This document shows positions 1 through 5,204 of a stretch of 5,204 nucleotides of DNA, piece after piece; within the stretch, counting starts at the first letter, position 1, and the number at the start of each line of letters is the position of its first letter. The stretch is taken from NCBI GenBank assembly GCA_013044415.1, contig JABEUO010000135.1, positions 1 to 5,204 on the forward strand, written 5' to 3'. The notes under the pieces are model-generated. The model had not been told where the DNA came from. It did not search any database and saw only the letters and a program-made list of their open reading frames with translations. The DNA comes from Acidimicrobiaceae bacterium. GTDB lineage: Bacteria > Actinomycetota > Acidimicrobiia > Acidimicrobiales > Acidimicrobiaceae. The position numbers and the translations under genes were made by a program.

Positions 1-1
1 A

Positions 2-411
2 GGATTTCTCGCTGTGATCGAAACCGACTGGCTCGACCGTAACTATGAATCAGACGCCACACGGGAACGCCTCAAGGAGAAAAAAATGACGACTCGGTGA
101 TCGCAAAGAGACGCAAGAGAGGATCGACTCAGAAAAAAACGACCCATCTTATAGGGCTTCGCTGGCCAGTTAGGAGGACGAACTCCTGGGTTTAGAACTA
201 TGGCCAGCTGAGACGAAACACTGGCCGAAAGATAGTCCATCGTCTAGCCCAGTTTGCCCTTGTAGTCGCATTACTCCTAGCGGCGAGGCTAATCGACCGG
301 AGAACCCGCAGGTCGCCAGGTGTGTTACCTATCGCTGAGGCTCTGACGGAGTTCGTGATCGCCGAATTCGGCGTCGAGGATCAAAAGAGCCTCTCTCAGT
401 TTCCTGAATAA
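2..411 (+). pseudogene. IS5-type transposase, C-terminal remnant (frameshifted, interrupted)
   Basis: This is the remains of the C-terminal third of a DDE transposase that looks like the IS5 family. Reading starts in one frame at position 2 and includes LDRNYES followed by ATRERLKEKK, which resembles the LDRGYDS region carrying the second catalytic aspartate. That frame stops at 98-100. The match continues one frame back from the A7 tract at 80-86, giving VIAKRRKRG, then GLRWPVRRTNSW, a TAG at 193-195, then NYGQLRRNT, HRLAQF and LIDRR. Intact relatives as I recall them read RWPVERTNSW, LRRNTDRK and LIDWRxRW, so the catalytic glutamate is Arg here, and an Asp and two Trp are also changed. Family-like sequence fades near 318, and the open frame ends with TAA at 409-411. 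No usable start codon is present and the 5' part is outside the window. Family assignment is from memory of motifs, with no search run. It is surely non-functional as read. Confidence 0.75.
360..373. repeat. 14-bp perfect palindrome
   Basis: CGCCGAATTCGGCG equals its own reverse complement. It lies in the tail of the transposase remnant, beyond the part that resembles the family. A palindrome this long is expected about 0.3 times by chance in a window of this size, so a protein-binding role is possible but not shown. Confidence 0.3.
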
Positions 412-462
412 AACTTTGCAAAGGCTACCTGGTTCATGCCCTTTGTTGCTGCCTAACGAATT

Positions 463-497
463 TATCCAGTAATTCTTTCAATGAAATTACATGGATA
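463..497. repeat. Imperfect inverted repeat, 12-bp arms
   Basis: TATCCAGTAATT (463-474) pairs with AATTAC-A-TGGATA (485-497). All 12 bp match, with only one bulged A at 491, around a 10-base loop. No T tract follows, so it is not an intrinsic terminator. It could be an operator, a recombinase or transposon-end site, or an RNA hairpin in the leader of the downstream gene. The sequence does not decide between these. Confidence 0.6.
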
Positions 498-830
498 GTA
501 TTAAAGCCGTGGAATTTTCTGCTAAATTTCATCTGGGGTGATTTCCTCACCAGTGGAATAAACCCAAAGGGGTGTCTGAGATTCGATGGCAGGATGCTGA
601 GTAGTATCTATTCAAGAAAACTCACCAGGAACTTGACATCTGGTCGCACACCTGACCTGATGCAGACGGCAGCCGCGACCTCATGCGATCTATGCGGCCG
701 CTACAAGCGAAACCCTTCTATTTTCTTTGGATCCCACACGCCTAATGTGAAGGTCGCCAAAGCCCATTGGTGCGCTCACCCAAACTTCGTCATCGGACCG
801 GTTCACGACCTATCACCAGTATGTGGACAC

Positions 831-836
831 AGGAAA
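831..836 (+). promoter_or_regulatory. Ribosome-binding site deciding the start of the PAS-GGDEF-EAL gene
   Basis: AGGAAA ends five bases before the ATG at 842, which is good Shine-Dalgarno spacing. The two other in-frame starts, TTG at 767 and ATG at 821, have no comparable purine-rich site. The extra N-terminal residues they would add are basic and unlike the start of a PAS protein. Confidence 0.7.
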
Positions 837-841
837 TCCGA

Positions 842-2557
842 ATGACATTTTCTACCGAACAGTGGCGCAACCATTTCGAATCCCTCATCAATAGTTCAGA
901 TGACTTCGTCGCGATTGCAACTCCAAATGGAAAGATGGTCTTTGTAAATGAAGCCGGCAAAGAGATGGTCTCCCTGCCTGGCGACCTAGATATAAAAGAA
1001 ACCCTTTTCACCGACTTCGTAACGGCACACGGTTCACTTGCTTATTCCGAAGAGTTAGACCACATTTTCGCCGGCCAGGATTGGAAAGGAATTGGTTGGC
1101 TAAAAAACTGGGCCAACAACAAAGTCTTCCCGGTCCAAGTGACGTCTCTAGTACTAACTGACCCACTCCATGACCAACCTATAGCCTTGGCAACGATCAG
1201 GCGGGACCTACGGGAGATCCACGCAGCAAAGCTCGAAAGTGATCGACTCCGGTTGCACGATCCCCTCACCGGACTATCCGGACGCAGTCAGTTTGAGAAC
1301 AAACTCGACGACTCGATTGCAAGGTCAATCACTAACCGTAGATATGCTTCGGTATTCTTCGTGGACGTCGACCGTTTTCACGAAATTAACGCCAGCCTGG
1401 GTCACTTTGTCGCAGACGGGTTGTTGGCACAAGTTGCAAATCGCCTCACTAATTCGGCCGTAGGAGCGAGAGCGGTCTCTCGCTTTGGCGGAGATGAATT
1501 CTTGATCCTGATGGAAAATCTGGCCGACCAAACACAAGCAGAGGAGATCGCAAGTCGCCTTATTAGCGCCTTCGACGAACCGTTTCCAATTGAGAACAAT
1601 GACGTATATGTGAGTATAAGTATCGGCGTGTGTTTTGGAAACACGAATGCATCACAGATGATCTCCCTAGCTGACCAGGCCGTTTACCAAGCAAAATCGC
1701 GTGGGCGGGCTCGTTATGAAATTGTCGAAGCTACATTGAGCGCCCAAATCGCGGATGATCACGTAAGTAAATATCGAGAGCTCCACCTCGCAATAGATCG
1801 CGGAGAACTCTTTACGCTGTTTCAACCTATAGTGCGACTCGACGATAAGAAAATAGTCGCAGCAGAGGCATTGGTTCGCTGGATGCGACCGAACCACGGT
1901 ATCGTCCCTCCCTTAGAGTTCATACAACTCGCCGAGAGTACTGGACTAATATCGCGTATTGGTGAATTAGTACTAAAGAGTGCCTGTTCCCTCATAAAAA
2001 CACTCAATGACCATGGTATTTCACTTAAAATTGCGATTAACGTTTCGCAACTTCAGCTTGTAGACCCAAATTTCGCACTGATCGTTACGACTGAGCTAAC
2101 TAGGTACGAAATATCACCCGGCCAGCTCACCTTGGAGGTAACTGAGAGCGTAGCAATGGACGACATAGAGACTATCGGTCGGACCATTGCACTGCTCAAA
2201 GAGGCCGGCACATTAATCTCAATCGATGACTTCGGGACAGGCTATTCCTCGGTTCGAACCCTCAGGCACCTACCATTTGACACACTAAAGATAGACAGGG
2301 AGTTCGTATCCGCCGTTGACGAGCAAGGAAATGATTACGCAGTAGTTCGAGCAATAATAGCGATGGCCAATGCTTTGGGGCTATCGATTGTGGCCGAAGG
2401 CGTGGAAACGGCCGACCAACAGGACTCTCTTGTCCAATTGGGTTGCCCTTACGCCCAAGGATTCTTATACTCACATCCGATATCCGAAGGAGAGCTCGTT
2501 TCGATCCTGACCTTCGACAACCTTGATGACCTCGAACAATCGCCAGGCTTACTCTAG
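842..2557 (+). CDS. PAS-GGDEF-EAL protein, probable cyclic di-GMP phosphodiesterase
   Basis: A 571-residue cytosolic signalling protein with no membrane segment or signal peptide. Residues about 8-125 form a PAS-like sensor (FVAIATPNGKMVFVNEAG). A GGDEF domain follows, from HDPLTGL at 139-145, with GGDEF at 216-220 and AKSRGRARY at 284-292. The EAL domain spans about 323-557. Its catalytic residues all appear present: E342 of EAL, N400, E432, D462-D463 in DDFGTGYSS, K483 in LKIDREFV, E519 in AEGVE and Q539. Hydrolysis of cyclic di-GMP to pGpG is therefore the likely activity. In the GGDEF domain the metal and substrate residues D175, N183, D192 and E219 are kept, but the usual FKxIND and GHxxGD read FHEINA and GHFVAD. 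The RxxD product-inhibition site is VGAR at 207-210. It may thus bind GTP and regulate EAL, or be a weak unrepressed cyclase. The PAS ligand is unknown. The gene stands alone and converges on the minus-strand cluster. Confidence 0.93.
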   Translation: MTFSTEQWRNHFESLINSSDDFVAIATPNGKMVFVNEAGKEMVSLPGDLDIKETLFTDFVTAHGSLAYSEELDHIFAGQDWKGIGWLKNWANNKVFPVQVTSLVLTDPLHDQPIALATIRRDLREIHAAKLESDRLRLHDPLTGLSGRSQFENKLDDSIARSITNRRYASVFFVDVDRFHEINASLGHFVADGLLAQVANRLTNSAVGARAVSRFGGDEFLILMENLADQTQAEEIASRLISAFDEPFPIENNDVYVSISIGVCFGNTNASQMISLADQAVYQAKSRGRARYEIVEATLSAQIADDHVSKYRELHLAIDRGELFTLFQPIVRLDDKKIVAAEALVRWMRPNHGIVPPLEFIQLAESTGLISRIGELVLKSACSLIKTLNDHGISLKIAINVSQLQLVDPNFALIVTTELTRYEISPGQLTLEVTESVAMDDIETIGRTIALLKEAGTLISIDDFGTGYSSVRTLRHLPFDTLKIDREFVSAVDEQGNDYAVVRAIIAMANALGLSIVAEGVETADQQDSLVQLGCPYAQGFLYSHPISEGELVSILTFDNLDDLEQSPGLL

Positions 2558-2574
2558 CCCTCTAGGGTTATTTT
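2556..2574 (+). terminator. Weak intrinsic terminator after the PAS-GGDEF-EAL gene
   Basis: AGCCC (2556-2560) pairs with GGGTT (2565-2569), one pair being a G-T wobble, around the loop TCTA. ATTTT follows on the plus strand. The stem is short and begins inside the stop codon, so termination may be inefficient. No matching T tract exists on the minus strand, so it serves only the plus-strand gene. Confidence 0.35.
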
Positions 2575-2611
2575 CAACGTCAGAGTGGCTAGCTCTAAAT
2601 ACCCGGAAAAA

Positions 2612-3355
2612 TTAGCTCGGTATAAACACCCTAAACCAGACGTTCACAAATGGAGTAAAGAGTTTCTGCATAAGCGCTGGCAGGAATATGAATATTACTA
2701 TAACAATGGGCAGAAAATAGCGCCGCAGACCGTAATAGCTAGCAAGGTGTCTGCTGGGAATAAATCGCTCTACTACCGCTGAGCCATCCAATGGCGGTAT
2801 CGGTATCAGGTTGAATATTGCGAGCATTACGTTGATTATCCCCAGGTAGAAGAGATACTGGTCGAGGGCCCCACCTCCAAGTGTTGCGTTTGCAGCCACC
2901 CCCAAAAACCTTGCGGCATTTAGTTCGTTGAGAAGTCGTTCCCGGAGAATGAACCCCACAATTGACGCAATAGCCAAGTTGGTCGCTGGGCCAGCCAGCG
3001 AAACCCAAACCGCCTGATTTCTCGGCCTCCTTAGTGCGGACACGTTGACTGGTACCGGCTTGGCGTAACCTATGGGAGATACACCGCTGAGGATCAGGAT
3101 TGCTGGAAGAATGATTGATCCCAATGGATCAATATGGGCGATTGGATTCAAGGTAAGTCGCCCAGAACGCTTGGCGGTCGTATCACCAAAAAAGAGTGCT
3201 GCATAACCGTGGCTTACCTCATGAAGTATCACCGACGGTACGATCGCAAGCAGGATCAATCCCGTGTCAAGGGTTATTATATGACGAAGAAACGCAGCTA
3301 CGACAATGAATGCACCGATCAGAAATATCGCGTACTTTTTGAAATACTCCCCCAC
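2612..3355 (-). CDS. M50-family site-2 intramembrane metalloprotease
   Basis: A multi-pass membrane zinc protease of the site-2 protease family, of the compact type without a PDZ domain. Numbering from the GTG at 3355 (247 residues), the zinc motif HEVSH is at 45-49 inside a hydrophobic segment. The family motif NPIAHIDPLG is at 70-79, GYAKPVPVN at 96-104, LAGPATNLAIA at 120-130, and the third zinc ligand is D190 in PPLDG. About six hydrophobic segments are visible, near 8-27, 31-46, 80-92, 115-137, 165-187 and 211-228. Such enzymes cut membrane-bound substrates, often anti-sigma factors, but none is encoded here and the substrate is unknown. I chose the GTG because it overlaps the upstream stop codon (TAGTG), suggesting translational coupling. 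A TTG at 3382 would add nine residues, has no visible ribosome-binding site and would give a 28-nt overlap. It is the last gene of the cluster. Confidence 0.9.
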   Translation of the reverse strand: MGEYFKKYAIFLIGAFIVVAAFLRHIITLDTGLILLAIVPSVILHEVSHGYAALFFGDTTAKRSGRLTLNPIAHIDPLGSIILPAILILSGVSPIGYAKPVPVNVSALRRPRNQAVWVSLAGPATNLAIASIVGFILRERLLNELNAARFLGVAANATLGGGALDQYLFYLGIINVMLAIFNLIPIPPLDGSAVVERFIPSRHLASYYGLRRYFLPIVIVIFIFLPALMQKLFTPFVNVWFRVFIPS

Positions 3356-3732
3356 TACCTGCGAGACCTTTGGGCGACGCAAGTTATACAGAGTTTTGCC
3401 GTCGGAATCGCCTCCAGCCTCGCGGCAGATATTGGCAAACCGCAGTTCTCACAGATCCCATAGCGATTGGAACTCATCTTCGAAAGTGCTACCTCCACGT
3501 CTGAAAGAGCCTCTCTCAATTGTGCGACCAGTGTCTCCACTTCGCCCCTCTCGGCGGTAACTTGACTGGAGTCCGCAAAATTATCGTCATACTCAAGCCC
3601 AGAACCCCCAAAACCCATCTCCTCGAGCTTTTGCTGGAGGCTGACTTTCTCCTCTTCTAAAGCCTTCCGAGCCCCGGCAAGGTCAACTGCCTCTGGGACC
3701 TCTTGACTTATCTCTGTTTTTTTAGACGACAT
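3355..3732 (-). CDS. DksA/TraR-family C4 zinc-finger protein
   Basis: A 125-residue cytosolic protein with a charged helical N-terminal half (about 21-39 and 60-88, likely coiled coil) and a C4 zinc finger, CENC then CITC (C94, C97, C115, C118; spacing C-x2-C-x17-C-x2-C). DksA proteins enter the RNA polymerase secondary channel and change initiation, in Escherichia coli together with ppGpp. By hand alignment the coiled-coil tip reads NFADSSQVTAERGE. The first tip aspartate of E. coli DksA is kept (D54), but the second is Gln (Q57) and the following Ala is Thr (T59). The family is therefore clear while a DksA-like effect on transcription is only inferred. The ATG has no obvious Shine-Dalgarno sequence and follows xerD by 23 nt. 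The stop overlaps the protease start by 1 nt. Confidence 0.88.
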   Translation of the reverse strand: MSSKKTEISQEVPEAVDLAGARKALEEEKVSLQQKLEEMGFGGSGLEYDDNFADSSQVTAERGEVETLVAQLREALSDVEVALSKMSSNRYGICENCGLPISAARLEAIPTAKLCITCVAQRSRR

Positions 3733-3735
3733 AGT

Positions 3736-3746
3736 TAACTAAGTTA
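3736..3746. repeat. Short palindrome in the xerD-zinc finger gap
   Basis: TAACT-A-AGTTA is a perfect 11-base palindrome just upstream of the start codon of the zinc-finger gene, where a ribosome-binding site would be expected. It might be a small operator or might affect initiation. Chance is an equally good explanation. Confidence 0.25.
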
Positions 3747-3755
3747 GCCAGATTT

Positions 3756-4691
3756 TTACTCCAAAACCTGCGAGCGGGGATGAAACTGTCTGTGAATTGC
3801 AATCATTTTGGTCATGGACACCTTGGTATATATCTGAGTCGTGGATAAATCTGCGTGACCGAGCAACTCTTGAACCACCCTTAGATCGGCCCCATGGTCC
3901 ACCATATGAGTAGCGCAACTATGGCGTAAGGTGTGGGGCGTAAAGACCGAACCTAGCCCAACTGCACTAGCCCTACCCTTAAGGGTAAGCCAAGCTCCTT
4001 GCCGAGTGAGTGGTGTACCGCTTTTATTGAGGAAAAGGAATCCGCTGTCGGGTTTGCCCGCCAAGAGTGACCTGCGCCCTTGCAAGACGTATCGTTCGGT
4101 AGCCGAAAGAGCCTCCTTGGAAAGGGGAACGAAACGTTGCTTACTTCCTTTACCGGTAACCAGTAGCAGGTTGGGATGATCTAGGAAGGCCTCCGTCCGC
4201 AAGGAACAGAGCTCTGACACCCGAAGGCCGGATCCATAAAGCAACTCGAGCATCGACCTGTCTCGAAGGGCCAGAGGTGAGCCATCTGAGACCGATTCCA
4301 GTAGTTCCAATACCTCTCGTTCAGAAAGTGCTTTTGGAAGCCTGGAAGAGGTCCTAGGCGGCTTGACAAGGTAAACTGGATCAGCTGATATGCGACCCGA
4401 CCTGACAAGAAACCTAAAAAGTCCTCGCAGCGCAGAAAGCGCCCGCCGCGCGCTGTAGGGATCGTGGTCCTTTAGAAGGTATTGAAGGTACTCGTCGATA
4501 TTTTGGCGGCTTACAGAGCTGTATTCAAGTCCACGAGAATCTAGATAGGTTTCAAAGATCAAGAAATCTGATTCATAAGACTTCAGCGTGGCGGCCGACC
4601 TACCTTTACGAACCGACAGATCGGCCAGAAAGAGCGAACCGAACTCCGATAACTCCCGTCGTTTGCTGCCGTCTTCTCCAGCTATTTCCAC
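3756..4691 (-). CDS. xerD: Site-specific tyrosine recombinase XerD
   Basis: A 311-residue tyrosine recombinase of the usual Xer length. With XerC it resolves chromosome dimers at dif near the division septum. Residues about 12-108 are the N-terminal SAM-like DNA-binding domain, and about 118-305 the catalytic domain. The full catalytic set is visible: R157 in GSGLRVSEL, K181 in TGKGSKQR, H253 and R256 in HTLRH, H279 in LLGHADLSTTQ, and the nucleophile Y288 in IYTKV. The start is a GTG 9 nt after the Nudix stop codon, with only a weak GGGA-like ribosome-binding site, so translation is probably coupled. I call it XerD rather than XerC mainly because of its place beside the ADP-ribose pyrophosphatase gene, as in actinobacterial chromosomes. 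A phage integrase is unlikely given the Xer length and the core neighbours. No dif-like site was recognised. Confidence 0.92.
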   Translation of the reverse strand: MEIAGEDGSKRRELSEFGSLFLADLSVRKGRSAATLKSYESDFLIFETYLDSRGLEYSSVSRQNIDEYLQYLLKDHDPYSARRALSALRGLFRFLVRSGRISADPVYLVKPPRTSSRLPKALSEREVLELLESVSDGSPLALRDRSMLELLYGSGLRVSELCSLRTEAFLDHPNLLLVTGKGSKQRFVPLSKEALSATERYVLQGRRSLLAGKPDSGFLFLNKSGTPLTRQGAWLTLKGRASAVGLGSVFTPHTLRHSCATHMVDHGADLRVVQELLGHADLSTTQIYTKVSMTKMIAIHRQFHPRSQVLE

Positions 4692-4700
4692 TATCCCAAC

Positions 4701-5204
4701 TCAGTCGGAGCCAATTCGTTCAATCAGATCGTGCTGATCTTGGGGGTAGTCCGATGGGGTGCGCTCCGATGTAATAAACTCCCGCGCCTGAAATAGTCCA
4801 ATAATCGTCTTGGCATCTTTGACGGTTCCATCAGCAAGGTAATCGGCCAGCTTTTCTAGCCGCAACACGATCACCTTGGATTCAGCCTCCTCGACGCTTT
4901 GAGGAACCCTACCTACATGGCTGAGTCCGCGAGCTATAAAAAGATGAGTAGATTCGTCGCAGAATCCAGGTGAATTCATGAAGCCAGCAAGCTCTACGAA
5001 TTCCTCCGCTTCAAGGCCCAACTCTTCTTTAAGCTCCCTCCTTGCGGTCTCAACAGGAAGCTCTCCGAGGATGTCCCTTTTGCCAGCGCACAACTCCACC
5101 AACTCTCCCTGCGCTGCGGCCCTAAACTGCCTTATTGCCACCACCAATCCATCAGAGGTCACCGGTACCACCACGACCGCTCCAGGATGGTGCACCACTA
5201 AGCG
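4701..5204 (-). CDS. Nudix hydrolase, ADP-ribose pyrophosphatase type (5' end outside window)
   Basis: A cytosolic Mg-dependent hydrolase predicted to split ADP-ribose, or related nucleoside-diphosphate sugars, into AMP and a sugar phosphate. Numbering from the GTG at 5198, the Nudix box runs from G39 to L62 and ends in RELKEELGL. One extra residue lies between the first Gly and E46 (G-x6-E rather than G-x5-E), which I recall in actinobacterial relatives. SPGFCDE at 76-82 followed by THLFIARGL is typical of the ADP-ribose pyrophosphatase subgroup. The frame stays open through 5204 (preceding codons Arg and Leu). Family members normally have an N-terminal stretch before the VVHHPGAVVVVPV strand, so the real start is most likely beyond the window. 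The gene leads into xerD with a 9-nt gap. Exact substrate is inferred. Confidence 0.88.
   Translation of the reverse strand, partial: RLVVHHPGAVVVVPVTSDGLVVAIRQFRAAAQGELVELCAGKRDILGELPVETARRELKEELGLEAEEFVELAGFMNSPGFCDESTHLFIARGLSHVGRVPQSVEEAESKVIVLRLEKLADYLADGTVKDAKTIIGLFQAREFITSERTPSDYPQDQHDLIERIGSD

Larger units (their letters stand above)
412..841. other. Intergenic stretch with no supported gene
   Basis: About 430 bases separate the transposase remnant from the PAS-GGDEF-EAL gene. The first part, roughly 455-530, is clearly richer in A and T than its surroundings and contains the inverted repeat at 463-497 plus a second, weaker hairpin around 511-530. Small hairpins occur at 533-553 (CTGG, two bulged G, TGA, paired with TCACCAG) and 562-573 (ACCC/GGGT). 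One plus-strand frame has no stop from 408 to 845, but it has no start codon with a ribosome-binding site and no recognisable product. A TTGACA hexamer at 633-638 lacks a good -10 partner. The promoter of the downstream gene should lie in this stretch, but I cannot place it with confidence. I see no tRNA, riboswitch or attC site. Confidence 0.6.

Noticed and set aside
451..457. GCCTAAC, resembling the R'' box of an integron attC site
   Set aside because: No partner GTTRRRY box occurs in the following 150 bases, and the nearby inverted repeat does not include this heptamer.
414..457. GCAAAGGC with flanking sequence, recalling part of a cyclic di-GMP-I (GEMM) riboswitch upstream of a cyclic di-GMP gene
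   Set aside because: The tetraloop-receptor part, the second stem and the closing GGTTACCG-like segment are missing, and the flanks do not form the expected P1b stem.
463..497. The inverted repeat as an intrinsic terminator or as a dif site
   Set aside because: The stem is AT-rich and no T tract follows, so it is not a terminator. The arms do not resemble known dif arms and the spacer is 10 rather than 6 bases.
633..661. TTGACA at 633-638 as the -35 of a promoter for the gene at 842
   Set aside because: The best hexamer at 17-bp spacing is CCTGAT, only three of six matches to TATAAT. This is too weak to annotate as a promoter.
767..841. N-terminal extension of the PAS-GGDEF-EAL protein from a TTG at 767 or ATG at 821
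   Set aside because: No Shine-Dalgarno site lies before either, whereas AGGAAA sits at proper spacing before the ATG at 842, where a PAS-like start begins.
2585..2782. Plus-strand 65-residue open frame rich in Lys and Tyr
   Set aside because: It lies almost entirely opposite the C-terminus of the M50 protease. Its composition is what the reverse strand of hydrophobic codons gives, and the start is a GTG without a ribosome-binding site.

Overview
The window looks like chromosomal DNA of a medium-GC (roughly 50% by eye) Gram-positive actinobacterium. The evidence is the gene order ADP-ribose pyrophosphatase-type Nudix hydrolase then xerD, an arrangement familiar from actinobacterial chromosomes, and the actinobacterial flavour of the Nudix box and of the C4 zinc-finger protein. 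An acidimicrobial lineage would fit the moderate GC, but the sequence alone does not prove it.

Layout. (1) Positions 2-411, plus strand: a decayed C-terminal piece of an IS5-type DDE transposase, with a frameshift at an A7 tract, an in-frame TAG, and arginine where the catalytic glutamate should be. (2) Positions 412-841: about 430 bases with no convincing gene. This stretch holds an AT-rich segment with a strong imperfect inverted repeat (463-497) and, at its end, a good ribosome-binding site. (3) Positions 842-2557, plus strand: a 571-residue soluble PAS-GGDEF-EAL protein of cyclic di-GMP metabolism. Its EAL catalytic set is complete and its GGDEF domain is partly degenerate with no I-site, so it is most likely a phosphodiesterase. 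A weak terminator follows. (4) Positions 2612-5204, minus strand: a tight cluster read as Nudix hydrolase (5' end outside the window), xerD, a DksA/TraR-type zinc-finger protein, and an M50 site-2 intramembrane protease. Gaps are 9 and 23 nt, and the last two genes overlap by 1 nt, so they are probably one operon whose promoter lies beyond position 5204.

How it fits together. The minus-strand genes are conserved housekeeping or regulatory functions: nucleotide-sugar clean-up, chromosome dimer resolution, an RNA-polymerase-associated type regulator, and regulated intramembrane proteolysis. The PAS-GGDEF-EAL gene converges on this cluster with 54 bp between stop codons. Behind it lies dead transposon DNA, so this side appears to be a junction between core operon and more fluid DNA. 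I found no RNA gene, CRISPR array or recognisable new multi-gene system. The least explained part is 412-841.
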